DNA of 64,000 nucleotides. It comes from Strongylocentrotus purpuratus (Eukaryota > Echinodermata > Echinoidea > Camarodonta > Strongylocentrotidae). Of this stretch, positions 9,910-22,639 are shown one piece after another (the first letter of the stretch is position 1; every line of letters starts with the position of its first letter). Below the pieces are notes generated by a model that searched no databases, was not told the origin of the DNA, and worked only from the letters and a program-made list of their open reading frames with translations. The DNA is taken from the NCBI RefSeq assembly GCF_000002235.5, contig NW_022145604.1, positions 30,353,857-30,417,856 on the forward strand, in the 5' to 3' direction. The translations under genes and the position numbers were made by a program.

Positions 9910-11302
9910 CATGATCGTTCTGTCACTAAACAAGCCTTGGGCCAAATCGCAAGATCGTCAAAAAGATTCCTACAGAAGAGCATGGCAAACAAAAAAGGAA
10001 GACCGAATCCATTTAACAACTAAATGATAATTGAATCAGATTGTAAAAACGATGGCCTAAGAACACATCAGGCCCCTCTTTTATTCTATTTATTCTGTAC
10101 AACTAGAAGAAGAAAAGTATAGCCTATTTAGAACAAATCAGTCTCTCACACTTTCAATCATTCTGTGGATTATCTAGGCGTCAGACGTATCGAGCGCATA
10201 GGTGTAAACATCCCTAACCCCCATATAAAAATAAATAAATTGAAAAATCAAGAGAGACAAACGACAAGCAGGGCTTCACCGTTTTTCACCAGATCTGGAG
10301 GGTGGAAGGTGCACCCTTTTGCAATTGTTAGATAAAAAAAAATGATACTTTATACGACATTGAAACACGTTGACTGGCGTGATCTCAGGTAATGGTGAAC
10401 CCAATGATTATTTTGCGATAAAAAAAAAAACTTGATTTTTTATATTTATTTTTTGGGGGTAGAGACCATTACTATTAATTATTAGTATTAATTATGTTAT
10501 TATATTTGGTAACAAAGAAAATACATAACAAATCATAAAATAGACGACATAGCAAAATAATAGATAATACAACCACCGTTGGAACGCGAGGGACAAAATC
10601 AATTAACCTTTTATAACTGTGACAAAAAGCCTTCTGTCCCCGTTCCAGTGGTTGTTGTTAACATAATGTACTTTTCACAAATTATTAAATAAAACAAACT
10701 ATACAACATCTTGTTATCTTAAAATTATTACAAAACCAAATTTCCCATCAACACAATGCTTTAAATTTGGGAGAAAAAATAAGCAAAGGGGGAGCAAAGG
10801 AGAAAAGGAGGCGGTATAGAAAAATACAGTCGTCAGTGAATGTAACATAGAATGAAACCAAGCGAATAAGTCTGCATACTATCATCGTTTACTGCTTGAC
10901 ATTATGATCAGTAGAATTTTTGTTGTTTTGTTTAATATGTAATTGTGTATCATTGTGTTTTGCAATCTATAAATCGAGTGTTGTAAATCAATTTGATAAA
11001 AATGTAGTAACGAAAATAATAAGCAAATACTTTTTTTATTTTTGTTGAAATACAGACTAGAAGTAGAGAAAATAAAACTAAGACAACAGATGTGAATATT
11101 ACTAAGTGGAGAAAGTTAATTACTGATTTACAGCAAATGCATCTACGATCTTCTTTCAAGTAAATACAGATATATAATTTGATTTCATTTCATTTAAACA
11201 TGTGATTAAGTGCTTGTTATGAATATTTAAGTATGATGTTATCCATGATTTTATCTGAATAAAGATTTATTTCAACAACAACAAAATGATTGTGTTTTTC
11301 TT
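9910..11302. other. intergenic AT-rich DNA
   Basis: No gene recognised. The region around 10480-10800 has the look of an old retroposon 3' end read on the minus strand, but I can identify no family. Confidence 0.35.
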
Positions 11303-11365
11303 GTTATAGCGCTTAGAGACACCGGTGGTAGCACTTTATAAGCACCGTTTTTATTATTTGATTAT
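11303..11365 (+). mobile_element. SINE family 1 tail fragment
   Basis: TAGCGCTTAGAGACAC, then GCACTTTATAAGCAC and a TTATT-rich end match the 3' end of the SINE at 1263-1562. The tRNA head is missing. Confidence 0.6.
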
Positions 11366-12306
11366 TATTATCATCGTTCCATGAGTAGATGTGACTGCTC
11401 GCGACAGATTTAGTTGGAAGTCGTGAGTGGTACTTGTCTACAATTAACACCAATGAGGTGATTTAGTGAAATAGTAATTTGCTCACTCCTTTGTTTACAT
11501 AATCGTTCATGGTTCCTTTATCTCTTCCGAAAATTTGAAGTCAAAATAAGAAATATAAGTAGGCTACCTGAAATCGAATAATTATGATTGAATAATGCGA
11601 ATGGGACTACAAATACACTATTAAGCGCTGAATACATGTCAAGTACTTCATTATTATCATTATTACTCTATACTATATTATAAGCATCATTATTATTGAT
11701 GTCATCATGAAAGATTTCAAAAGATCAACGATAGCCATCTCAGGTAAAGAGTATCTAGAAAATTGGGAATAAAGGAAAATAAACGGTCATCACTGATGGG
11801 TAATTTAAAAAAAAAAAGAGGGGGGGACTTTAAAGTAAAAGTGGGAGAGTGACTGGAACATCTTGGAATTAAAAGACTATCTTGGCAATAACGGGGAAGG
11901 GGTAGTGCAAGCTACAAACACAAACACCAACCTCTTGTACATAACATTTGGCTGCAGGAAGTTAAGAGTACATGATGAACTAGGGGGTCAGCGTGAATGA
12001 AAAACACGACCAAATTGACAAACATTACACTTGATTGACAAGGTAGGCATATTGGCCTGACACCAATAAACATTGACAGGGGCAAAGAACTTAATATAAA
12101 ATACAAGACAGATAAATATATGGTACGAGAATGAATAAACTCCACGCTCAGGATATTTGTCTTTCCGCACTTCTCTTCAAGGGACAGCTGTATATTGAAT
12201 CTCGAGTTGAAAATGTCCCGTTTTTCCACTGCTAGCCCCGCTCCTGTTTCCATTGCCCGATATTATCGTATTGGTCGTATACAGGAGCGGTTTTTCATTC
12301 GAGTGC

Positions 12307-12323
12307 GGGGGGGGGGGGGGGGG
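12307..12323. repeat. poly-G run
   Basis: An uninterrupted run of about 17 G. The 11366-12774 stretch around it has no gene I can support; the ORFs across the run owe their length to glycine or proline codons. Confidence 0.8.
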
Positions 12324-12774
12324 TGGTGGGCTTAAGCGAAAGAGGGGTGTTAGGGGCATGTGGTGTTTGCATTCATTTGTACATGTACCTCGCGATTTGT
12401 TCTTCTATTGTTTTTTTAGGGGGACGGACTTGAGCCTCATCAATGCCCTCCGTCTAGAATCGCTACTGTTGGCAGACTCATCGACTATGGAGTTAAAGTT
12501 GGCCAGTATTTTCAGCTATAACACTGGACATTTTTCCGTAAGGATTTATTTTATCAAAATCGTGGTTGAAACAATGTTTTCTTTTCCTGAGAGTAACTTG
12601 GACTTGGAAATATGAACTTCGGAGATATTCTCTACTTTAATATGGGCAGATAAAAGTCGTTTGTACTAAAACTGTAAAAATCCCCATCGAGACGACAGCT
12701 GGATACGTGTTTATGCAAGCTGTGTGATCATTATTTATTTATGCACCTGCGATACATTCTATGATTCACAGGTG

Positions 12775-12880
12775 AAAGTATTTTTTTCTTCAAGAGGGCA
12801 AACAAAAGGTATTCATGGAGCACCTCCATCACTTTGGCAGTGATTACTTTGAAATGCACAAAGTGGGACGTCTTTATGTG
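12775..12880 (+). repeat. interspersed repeat R2 copy 1
   Basis: A T-run, TTCAA-AGGG, TATTCA-GG, ACCT-CATCACTTT, AGTGATTA and AAATGC occur in the same order and spacing at 14723-14830. Diverged copies of an unnamed repeat. Confidence 0.45.
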
Positions 12881-13613
12881 TGACAGATCTGTGGATATTC
12901 TGAAGTCTCCGAATTAAATTCGTATTCTAAATTCCGTTAGCGGATAAAGTTAAAGATAGCAATAGTAAATCTGACGCAAATCCATTATCATGATAATCAC
13001 TTTTCATTTTTTTAAACAACCATGATATTAACTCACTGAGCATCCTGTCAAGATTCCCTCGAAAAACTTCATGAAAATCATGATGAAATATCCGCTTCGA
13101 TCGAGTTTCAGCAATGTGAACGCACTTTAATGTAATCAACCCATAGGGTAGGCGGCCAAAATGAGAAATGTCGACCCAATGACAATGTCCTCCAGAAGGC
13201 TCTGTCGTGCTGTCCCAGTTCTGTCCAAATCGAACGAAAATGAGGAAAGAATTGAAATTCAAATTAGCACCGAAGTCTCCTGTATTTGAAGACACCCTTT
13301 CTTTTTCGACTGTTGTTTTTACTTCTAATTAATGACGAGTCTCCGCCTGCACGGTTATCCAGATTTAATTAAATCGAGGAGAATCTATTATTGACACTGT
13401 TGCTTATAATCATGGACCCGACTATCTGTCAAAACAATGGAGGTTGCCCCTGAATGCATTTCCTTCAATTAGGTTGTAAGATTGGATTTTAAAATAATAA
13501 AATATACATGACGTGTTATCATTTCGAGATCTGCTCTGTCATGGCATTGAACATGCTGCTCTTGTAACTGCTTCTCCTCGAATGGAAAGTAGCAGAACTA
13601 ACAAACATCACCA

Positions 13614-13900
13614 GGGGAGTGTTTCACAAAGACTAAGATCGACTTTAAGTTGGGCTTAACTATGGCAGGCCGTTCATGCCACTGTTTGCTCTCACCGTTT
13701 ACTGGCATTGGTCTCTCAAGGGACGTACAAATCATGGTCACAAATCTACAGAACTTTGTTGATAGTTCATTATTGTAGGAATAAATAATATCTAAAGATC
13801 ATAATTAAGAGACCAATAGTGGGAGCAACCAGTGGCATGAACGGCCTGCCATAGTTAAGTCCAACTTTAAGTCGATCTTAGTGTTTGTGAAACACCCCCC
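13614..13900. mobile_element. MITE with GTGTTTCACAAAG ends
   Basis: Terminal inverted repeats of about 70 bp: both ends carry GTGTTTCACAAA, AAGATCGACTTTAAGT and GGCAGGCCGTTCATGCCACT. The interior is AT-rich, with a second internal mirrored pair (GGTCTCT / AGAGACC). Its outer ends resemble those at 50729-51057. Confidence 0.75.
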
Positions 13901-14131
13901 AGATCTGCACCATGACCGAAGGAATGTGTTTTTCTTATTTTCTTTTCTTCGCCAGCTTCCTTCTCTTAAACTTCAAACTAGTGGTGGAGACATTGCCTGA
14001 GAAAAGGCAGCTGCAATAACTCGAATCATAGAGGAATGTCTTTACTGAAACTCTTGCTTCAATGGTTATGATTAATATATAAACATAAAACTTCCAACTA
14101 TACTCCCCCCCCCCCACAACAAAAACAACAA

Positions 14132-14165
14132 AAAATCGCGCTCTCTCTCTCTCTCTCCCTCTCTT
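14132..14165. repeat. CT microsatellite
   Basis: A (CT)n run with a few interruptions. The flanks up to 14722 hold nothing recognisable beyond a 23-bp direct duplication near 14537-14582. Confidence 0.7.
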
Positions 14166-14722
14166 TCTGCCCGCCTTTCGTTAAATCCTCGTCATTGTTT
14201 GCATTAGCAGTATGATTGTGTAAATGAGCAAAGATTAGCGAATAAAAGATAAACCATACTATTAAAGTCACTCTCGTTCTTTCTGTGTAGGTCTAAATCT
14301 ATTATCTGCTAAACTTATGTATAATCTATTCTTATATGTGGCTGAGGGTGATTGAGTTTTTATTTTGATTTATAACTCTGTCGTTGCTTTTTCTTTGCAC
14401 TGGTAGTGGTAGCTTAATCATTCATGGAATGGTTACGTTTACTCCGTAGCCAGATACATATGAATGTGCCCTTTTCTCTTTTATGTTTAGGGGAGGGTAT
14501 ATGTATAATCGGAATTATATGATGGTTATTAAGAAAATCTGATGATGACATAATAGCAAATCTGATGACGACATAATGTCAACCCTGCATTTTTTCTTAT
14601 ATAAGTCAGTTACAATCTGCGCAAGAGCAGATAAAGGTCATGTAAAAATCACTTTGACGAATACTTGCTATAACACGTTCATGAACTTTTGCAAGCACCA
14701 ACAGTGCAATCCATAAAACAAA

Positions 14723-14830
14723 GTTTGAAGTTGTTTTTTTTATTCAAAAGGGGAAATGAAATCTATTCACGGGGTACCTTCATCACTTTTAGAGTGATTA
14801 ATCTAAAATGCGTGAAGTTTGAACTCTCAA
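14723..14830 (+). repeat. interspersed repeat R2 copy 2
   Basis: Diverged partner of 12775-12880 in the same orientation. The 14831-15835 stretch that follows shows no gene; a CRE-like TGACGTCA lies near 15223. Confidence 0.45.
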
Positions 14831-15835
14831 TGTTTAAAAATCGGTGTAAATTTTGGAGCAATACATTAACATGCGCTCTCTTGAAGTGCCCACAGCCCTG
14901 TCAATTATATACATTGAAATTTGAAGAGCTTAATTTCAAATCCACTGTCGATGAAAATTAAGTTATTGATATCAGACCATTGGTTACTTAAGTACCCGTC
15001 TTTCAACAAAATTATTTACCTACATTTTGGGAGCAATTATGAAAAAAAGCACCTTCTAATATCACTTTGATATAGACGACGGTGCAAAATCTGGTAAACA
15101 TTTTCTTTTTTCTCTGAAGTTACAAATATGGATTTAGCTCCTTTTGAAATTAAACTTTTCATAATTATAGATGACATCAGGAGCTGAAACGGCAAAAGAA
15201 AAACTACAGTTGATTACTAGATGACGTCACAAAAAGGTCGTCTTTCTGCAGTGTACTTATCATCATTTTTGGTTGTCAAAATCATTAAAAGTTGCTTTGC
15301 ACCTGAAATGATAGATCCATTGAGGTCCTAGCTGTTTGCCAGGCTGTGCCCCGCAGATAGAGGTTCTGTTAGCCAGTCATGTGAAACCAGGTTGATGTAT
15401 GAGCCCAGATTTCATATGGCACGGGTGCAAATTGGGATCACGACACCTGTCTATGATCTTTGCCACGAATCCGGTGAAAAAGACACAAAATGTACCACTA
15501 ATTTACTGACGTCCTATATCGATAACAATATTTTTGCACAGGTACGAGTGATGAAATTATCTTTGAAAACTTTAACCAGCATCCTTATGTGTATCTGTTC
15601 CCGTAACCATGGTAACTGAATTCTTAATGCCATAGGTAATGCAGAAGTAGTAGACAGATACATCATGTTCACATTCTCAATATTTTGTTTAGGTGTCAAA
15701 CCCTGTAGCTTGGTAATCTTTCTCATGATTTCATACTGCCATGAAGACCTATATTTTGACAAATGATCACTGTCAGAAATATCACTAACATACACGTTCA
15801 CTTTTATGTTCATAGCTGTTTGTTCTGTTTGTAAT

Positions 15836-15837
15836 TA

Positions 15838-15903
<66 letters not shown>

Positions 15904-15913
15904 TATTATTATT
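15836..15913. repeat. (TTA)n microsatellite
   Basis: About 25 near-perfect TTA units. The Ile-, Tyr- or Asn-rich ORFs across it on both strands are artefacts of the repeat. Confidence 0.9.
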
Positions 15914-16547
15914 TATTCGGCAATTCACAACAAATATAACAATGTAAATATAAGTAAACCAATAAGACCTGTACAATATGGCATGAAGGTAAAAGAATGT
16001 ATAACATTTCATAAACAAAACAAGTGAAAAAACAAAGCACAAGAAGAAAATCAAACTAATACATGTATTTAATATGACACTAGGTCATGACTACGATACT
16101 GAACATAAAAATGAGGAATAGATCTAACTTTGACAAATAAAAGGTGTCATGCTAACACTTTTCTCAAAGATACGCGAGAGATGGATAGAGGTAACACAGT
16201 GTTCTACACACTCGGTGAACATGTTGACATATCATCGAATCATCATTAATCCACATCTTTTTTTCATCTACATCAACACAAATATTCATGATGAATCGAC
16301 CGTCTCGCTGCAAAGTAACTTTAAAATATTTCAGAGATGCAAATATTTAACCTGTTTATTTTGCAAGTATACCTTCATTTTAATCAAGTCGAAATTGGCA
16401 GATTGTATACAGGGGGAATTGCTGTAAATTGACATTCTTTTTATGTTAATAATTTTGTTATGCGAATGAGATGACAAATGTTGTTAGTAGCTTGCGTAAA
16501 GCAGAGGGAAAGACAACACATAACGATACAAATCGCTAGTAATAAAC

Positions 16548-16692
16548 ATGATGATAATAATGATGATGATGAAGATGATGGTGATGATAACAACAATAAT
16601 AATGATAACAACAATACTAATAATCATAATAATAACAACTATGTGAAGAATGATAATAGCGGTCGTTATACGACAATGATGACGATCATGGT
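16548..16692. repeat. GAT/AAT-rich simple repeat
   Basis: Imperfect GATGATAAT units that yield an Asp/Asn-only ORF. The flanks 15914-16547 and 16693-17450 show no gene. Confidence 0.75.
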
Positions 16693-17449
16693 ATGGTAAT
16701 AATTATTTCAAAAAATTAATCCAATATTAATGTCGCCAAAGATGAAAAGAAGAAAACAGAGATGATAATCTTAGATCAATGACAATTACAAATTCAAAAG
16801 TAATCTTTAAAACAATAATAATATACGAGCATACTTGAGAAATACAGGGCAGAAAGATGATTCCGATCAAATTCGCCCAGACAAGACACAAATAGTTTCA
16901 TTTCTTTCTAAAGGTCATCTCCTACAAAACGAATCGATCTGTATCATACTTTCAGATCAGATTGATTTCCCGTCAAGCGACCTCGTTCTAGTGACAAAGA
17001 TATAATAATCTGAGATATGAATATCATTCTCTTCCTATTTAGCACTCGTCTCTTGGACATAACATATCATTTATCATGCAAGGTTTATTAAACAATCATT
17101 CTTACGTCAGTATTAAATACGACTGTTGTATTTAATTACGAAAGGGCTATACTTGAGAAAGTGTGCTTAAATAAGAATTGTCAACACAATAAATACTACT
17201 CAATTTATACAAGCAATAATAAATGCAAGAGCGATGCCCCCAAGACAACCATGTGAGTAGGGTCCTTTTCCTGAATTATAGATGAATTGTGAAATCACTA
17301 TCAATCAGTGCGATTAAGCGCCTTAAATTTTTTATCTTGTATGAAGCGATCGCAACATAAATTCAGATGATGAATCTGAAAGCACATTTGCAGGATGCAG
17401 CCGGAATAAAAATGCGCTCCATTTGCAGCTCAGCGATCTTTCCAACTCG

Positions 17450-18131
17450 TAAAAATGGTAAATCGCCAGAGGCCACCTCGACAGTTTGTGCAGACGGTTG
17501 ATTCGATGAGCACGTGGCTTACCAGAAAACACACACACATACACATCCATACACACGCACGCAGCCACGCACTATAGGCACGCACACAGCGTCCGCCAAT
17601 TCCCATATCGGATGGTACTCGCTGTCTGCTGAACCGACGTTCTCCCATTCTCTTCTGCTTCTAGTTCCCTGTCGGCACGGGATAATTGCGTACATCATCC
17701 TTCGCCGGAGCGTCTGGAATTTGTATCGGAGAGATAGAAAGAGGGAGGCCTTCATTCCTTCTCGGTATACTCACCTCTCTCCATCTCTCTCTCTCTCTCT
17801 CTCTGCGTGCGTAGATGTGAAGCTGTTGCTTTCTGGTGCATTGTCGAGCGCAGCGTGAGAATTCGCGTATCGTTGCTGCTGTTTTGGAACATTTCGGCAC
17901 GGAGAGCTCCCCGGTGGTCACAAACCAAATACTCGCTAACTGATCGAAGGCATTTTGTCGCCAGATTTTCATTATATTCTTGCATCAAGAAAAATATAAA
18001 CTTTCGATTTGGAAAACAACTCTCATTTGGAACCATCTTAGATGATCGGTGCGGCAAAGGAGATTGTAATTATACTTCCAGTCATTTGAAGCTCAGTTTA
18101 TTTACTTGAATTGATAGCGGACAGAACGAAG
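17450..18131 (+). other. possible untranslated leader exon with splice donor
   Basis: A locally GC- and CpG-richer stretch with pyrimidine runs (17776-17803) that ends AACGAAG|GTAAGATT at 18131, a near-consensus donor. The base composition differs from the AT-rich flanks. It has no convincing long ORF, so if it is real it would be a 5'-UTR exon of a plus-strand gene whose coding exons lie to the right, outside what I can recognise. Confidence 0.25.
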
Positions 18132-18442
18132 GTAAGATTTATTATTGATACTTTAATATTAAAGACTATGCGTCTGCAGATATGTGACATGACTTGTGAT
18201 AATATGTCTTAGTGCTTTTGGAAAAGATGATCGCAAAGACTTTCGAAAAATAAATTCAAAGACTATTTCAAAGCCCTATAGTATATCACAGAGAAATCAT
18301 GTTCAGATTACGTAATACGTCACTATAATGTCCACACATATCAGTTTAAGGTAAAAAAAAAGATACAATAATTGCCTCAGGTTTTTTCGATAGTCTTTGC
18401 ATTTTGGGGTTCAGCTTTTTTCCCCTCCATATGGACTTAGCA

Positions 18443-18488
18443 GCCCCCTCCCCCTCCCCCTCCCCCCCAACCCCAACCCCAACCCCAA
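18443..18488 (-). repeat. C-rich tract, G-quadruplex candidate on the minus strand
   Basis: CCCCCT units followed by four CCCCAA units. Read on the minus strand this gives four TTGGGG and several GGGGGA runs, enough for a four-tier G-quadruplex. It is not the TTAGGG telomere repeat of animals. Confidence 0.7.
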
Positions 18489-18867
18489 TGCCTCGAGTCT
18501 TTCTGAAGTCGACCCTTGATTGCGGTATGTGTGACATTCGCGTCACACTTGTCAGGTCATGCTTGTAGTCAATACAATCACCTGTAGGTCACCTGTATGG
18601 GTTAGAGATCAAGGAATGACAAAAGTAACCTACGATGCTTCTGTTTATCCGGAAAGGGGATTTAAATGAATATTGTGCCGTTATTGTAGTTATTGTTTTT
18701 AGTTGGTTTTTCATTGTTCTTTATACATGTATCGGAGATGATGATGAGTATAACTTTCGATTGACTCTATATTACAAACACATTTCTTTTATATCGATGT
18801 GTATCCCATTTCCGTATTCAGCTTGACCTATTAAGGGATTAATTTATAAACCTTCAACATATCTCTT

Positions 18868-19075
18868 TAATAATAATAATAATAATATGGATATTTATTT
18901 AGCGCCGGTATCCGCCAGGCTCTGACGCTCATGGCGCTGTACATATTACTATCACAAAAATATAACTTTCTTAACTAAAATAAAGTAAACTAAAACAACA
19001 CAAATCATTACGCTACATTGACATGATTAAATAACACTGTTTAGAAAGCGATGGGTCTTTAGAGCATTGTCTGTT
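18868..19075 (-). mobile_element. retroposon-like repeat R3 copy 1
   Basis: It starts with (AAT)n, then ATATTTATTTAGCGCC and TGGCGCTGTACA, then an AT-rich body and GATGGGTCTTTAGAGC. The same plan (AAT run, TTTATAGCGC, AAGGCGCTTACA, body, TTTTCAGGCTGGCCTTGAA) is at 32996-33235. The AAT run would be the 3' tail of a minus-strand element. Confidence 0.5.
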
Positions 19076-20026
19076 GCTGTTTTTTGTTTTTTTTTATGTA
19101 TTATTGTGAACTTTTATTATTTTGTCCCCTCTTTCCCTCTCCAAGATAAATGCGGAAATTCATGTCCAGGTATTCATATTTTAAATGATATTTTGATCAG
19201 GAAAATGAGAATAAGAAAGAAGAAAGGGAAAGGGAGAAGATGAGGAACAAAATTATGATAGTGTTTTTGATGGTGATGATGAAAATGATGTAGAAGGAGG
19301 GAAGAGAAAAAGAGTAAGGAGAAGATGGCAAGGACAAAAAAAAAAGCAAATATTAGATCACGGTTAATATTTTATACATATATAAGTACAAAGCCCATAG
19401 CATGCTACTTAATCTTATTCACCATGTTCATTAGTTGAATCAGCAAGTTACGATATACATGTATACTTCCCAAAGGTGCCCAGGCTCCCCGTCTCTTCTT
19501 GATTGCTTCCTGATGGGACGTTGAGAATTATCATTTGTGTAAAGAAGGCGAATTTTGTATGAACTGTAAGATAAATGTAAAATAGAATTGAAATATAGCT
19601 TTAAAATTATTTAAACGATTTCAGTCTGGCTTACCAAAATGAATTCAACAAATGTTATTGGTCCCTATTTTTGTAGGTAGGAGTAGTATGTGAATATAGC
19701 TCATCATACAATACCTGAAGGGAACTCAAATTTGATTGTCTGCAACATTATCGAATTTGATGAAAATACCCGGAAAAGAAAGAAGGTTAGTTGGATTAAA
19801 GAGAGGGGGAGGGGGATTCAAAACCCACTTCAATTTGGAACATACATGTATCCTAACAAAAACTCAATCAACTTCTCCAAGACTTTCAGACCGTGAGCGA
19901 AACGGGTTATGTACAAAACCAATATAATATAAATCCGTATTAAAACTTAATTCATTCAGTTTGACTTGAGTCTGAAGTGGCTCTCCTGATTGAATAAATA
20001 GGGAACCGTTCCATTCAATCTCCCGC
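19076..20026. other. intergenic stretch without recognisable feature
   Basis: AT-rich with purine-rich patches (19205-19345). No ORF with family features. Confidence 0.4.
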
Positions 20027-20058
20027 GGTGCTCTAACAATATCCAATCTTTTTAGAAG

Positions 20059-20089
<31 letters not shown>

Positions 20090-20401
20090 ATCAAATGTAA
20101 GGATGAACGTTAAAGAGAAGGGACGAGAGAGAGGCAGAGAGAGCGAGAGAGAGGGAGAGAAGGATCAAGTATAAGGATGACCGTTAAATACAAGAGGCAA
20201 GAGAGAAAGGGAGAGAGGGGAGAGAAAGAAAAGAGAGAGAGAGAGAGGGGGAGAGAGAGAGAGAGATAGAAAGAGGGAGAGGGAGAGAGAGAGAGAGAGA
20301 GCGAGAGAGAGGAAAAAGAGGGTGCTCTAACAATATCCAATCTTTTTAGGAGAGAGAGAGAGAAGGGTCAAGAGTAAGAATGAACGATAAAGAGAAGGGA
20401 C

Positions 20402-20435
<34 letters not shown>

Positions 20436-20580
20436 AAGAAAGAGAGAGAGAGAGAGGGGAAAAAGAGGGTGCTCTAACAATATCCAATCTTTTTAGGAGA
20501 GAGAGAGAAGGATCAAGTGTAAGGATGAACGTTAAAGAGAAGGGACGAGTGAGACATAGAGAGAAAGGGGGAGACAGAAA
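20027..20580 (-). repeat. compound long-period repeat inside a GA tract
   Basis: The unit GGTGCTCTAACAATATCC plus AATCTTTTTAG, a (GA)n run, AAGGATCAAGTGTAAGG and GAACGTTAAAGAGAAGGGAC starts at 20027, 20321 and 20468. A partial unit without the first half begins at 20160. The GA runs differ in length between units, so the array is a minisatellite whose spacers are microsatellites. Confidence 0.75.

Positions 20581-20583
<3 letters not shown>

Positions 20584-20618
<35 letters not shown>
20584..20618. repeat. (TA)n microsatellite
   Basis: About 17 uninterrupted AT units between the GA tract and a LINE-like tail. Confidence 0.9.
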
Positions 20619-20619
<1 letters not shown>

Positions 20620-20620
<1 letters not shown>

Positions 20621-20836
20621 TTTGTATGATTCCTATACTGTTTTTTTTTCTGGTGGCTGTCCAGACAAACCCTCTAGGGTTTTTATACAGCAACCTAATT
20701 CCTATTTGTTTGTTTTTACTGTCAATATTGTACTATGTTAATCATATTTATGTAAAAGTAATATTTTGATGTCACTGTTTTTTTTGTTGTTTTTTTTACT
20801 ATGGAATTAAATAAATACTGAACTTGAACTTGAAGA
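20620..20836 (+). mobile_element. LINE 3'-end fragment
   Basis: A T-rich untranslated-like segment ending in AATTAAATAAATACTGAACT and a TGAACT repeat. Non-LTR elements of the CR1/L2/RTE kind end this way. No reverse transcriptase remains, so the clade is open. Confidence 0.5.
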
Positions 20837-21067
20837 GAGAATTAGAGAGAGAAAGAGAGGGATAGAGAGAGAGTGGGAGAGAGAAAATAAGGGAGTTAGA
20901 GAGAGAGAGAAGGAGAGAGATATATAAAGAGAGGGAGAGAGGGAGAGAGAAAATGAGAGAGTTAGGGAGAAAAAGAGAGAGAGTTAGAGAGAGAGAGAGA
21001 GATAGAGAGATAGAGAGAGAGGGGGAAGAGAAGAGTGAAAGAGAGAGAGTTAGATAGAGAGGGAATT

Positions 21068-21098
<31 letters not shown>

Positions 21099-21121
21099 AT
21101 GAGAGAGAGAAAAAGAGAGAG

Positions 21122-21155
<34 letters not shown>

Positions 21156-21180
21156 ATGAGAGAGAGAGAAAAAGAGAGAG

Positions 21181-21213
<33 letters not shown>
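20837..21213. repeat. (GA)n-rich purine tract
   Basis: Continuous GAGA with AAAGAGAGAG and GGGGATGAGA interruptions; two near-identical blocks of about 63 bp are adjacent at 21091-21213. Ser/Leu or Arg/Glu ORFs over it are artefacts. Confidence 0.9.
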
Positions 21214-21217
<4 letters not shown>

Positions 21218-22438
21218 TGTTGAGGCATTTTGAAGCTGATATTCTCTTCCGTACAAAAAGTCAAGTACGCACTCCATCCATTCGAATATTTACCGGGAAT
21301 GTTTGGTTGCATTATATTCGACAAGTGTGCTGCAGCGGAAATTTAATTTGGACCAAAAAATAACAAGTGTTTCTTAACAAGGAATGCTTGAACTGAAACG
21401 AACCGGGATTGGATTGCATTTTTAAAGGGAAAATAGTAGAAAGTGAGGAAATATTGTTTTCTCTTTTGATTTGGGACCGTCAAAAACGAGTCTGAAGGCT
21501 TGCAATTGTAATTTTATCTTGATTGTTGTCACAACTCTTTCCATCTTGAATATTCTGACTGTGATTCTGTTATAACTTCCATTTGGTATTTAATCATTTT
21601 AGTCACAATTTGGTAAATCTACTGACACGACTAAAGTGTCAGTTAATGCCCACATGCTTTTTGTATGTATCGCCCTATTTCCATGATGATTTTCATAATG
21701 ATGGGAACACAGTACGAAATCAGAAAAAATGTTAGGTTCAAATATCAAATATTTTGATGTCAGCTTCCTCTTATTACCGTAATCACAATGTATCCTTTTT
21801 GGTTTTAATCGGAATACCATTATTATTACAAAATAATCTTTAGGTAGAGCCTTTCTGTCACGGTTACAATGTAAATCAGAAGTGCAAGTTGGTCCAGCCA
21901 CCGAGAGGGCACTCATTTCCTATGTCAGAGTATGGGGGTCATCGGACTTTAGGAATTTCGACGAAATAAAGCCATCAAACGAAGGGGGGAATGGGGGAGG
22001 GGCTAGTTTAATTTTCTGTTCACATAGCTTCCAGAATCCCCTTTTATTTATCACTCGCTCTTTCTTTTTCTTCTTCTTTTTTGTGTGTCTTCTTTTTCCT
22101 ATGCGATGATGGTGGTAGTGGTGGTGGGGTGTGTAGCACTGGTCGAATTAACGTACTATGGTGACCTTAGACCAAATGCCACCCCATCAAATGTATCTGT
22201 TCTTGAAGGGTGAGGGAGGGGGGTGTGTACTGAACTGGTGTGATGGATAAACTACACGGGCATGGGGCGCCAGTATCTTACCTAAATTGAATGAGATGCA
22301 TGGTGTAGAGTAGATGCCATTTATCACGTATGGCCTTAAATTGAAGTTGAGAGAGGGATTTTTCACCGAGACAGACATTCATAAACTACTTGACGTACGG
22401 ACAGAAGGAGACAATGGATCAACTGTCGTTTATCTTAA
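21214..22438. other. intergenic DNA, no gene recognised
   Basis: Mixed composition with a T-rich patch at 22060-22100. No splice-bounded coding run that I can link to a family. Confidence 0.4.
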
Positions 22439-22639
22439 AGGCACTATGTCCCATTTGTAGCCAACATCAAATTATGTAGAACTTTGCAGGAATTATGAAT
22501 ATGTCACGTGGGTTCTATCTATGAAGTTCAAACGTTAGCAGCGTCCTAAAATTCAAACTATGCAAGGAAACCCGTTAACTTTCTAAACTTCTAAATTTAC
22601 CCTTTTCATTTTGGCCTGCAAATGGGACATATAGTACCT
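22439..22639. mobile_element. TTAA-type non-autonomous transposon T2
   Basis: TTAA on both sides (22435-22438 and 22640-22643). Ends AGGCACTATGTCCCATTTG and, inverted, AGGTACTATATGTCCCATTT. 201 bp, no coding capacity. Confidence 0.8.

Noticed and set aside
9490-10027. Overlapping Gly/Pro-rich ORFs on both strands
   Set aside because: They read through the homopolymer runs of the hAT MITE and its flanks.
18443-18488. Interstitial telomere
   Set aside because: The unit is TTGGGG, not TTAGGG, and it grades into ordinary C-rich low complexity.
20962-21324. Ser/Leu-rich ORF and its Arg/Glu counterpart
   Set aside because: Produced by the (GA)n tract; no signal peptide or domain.
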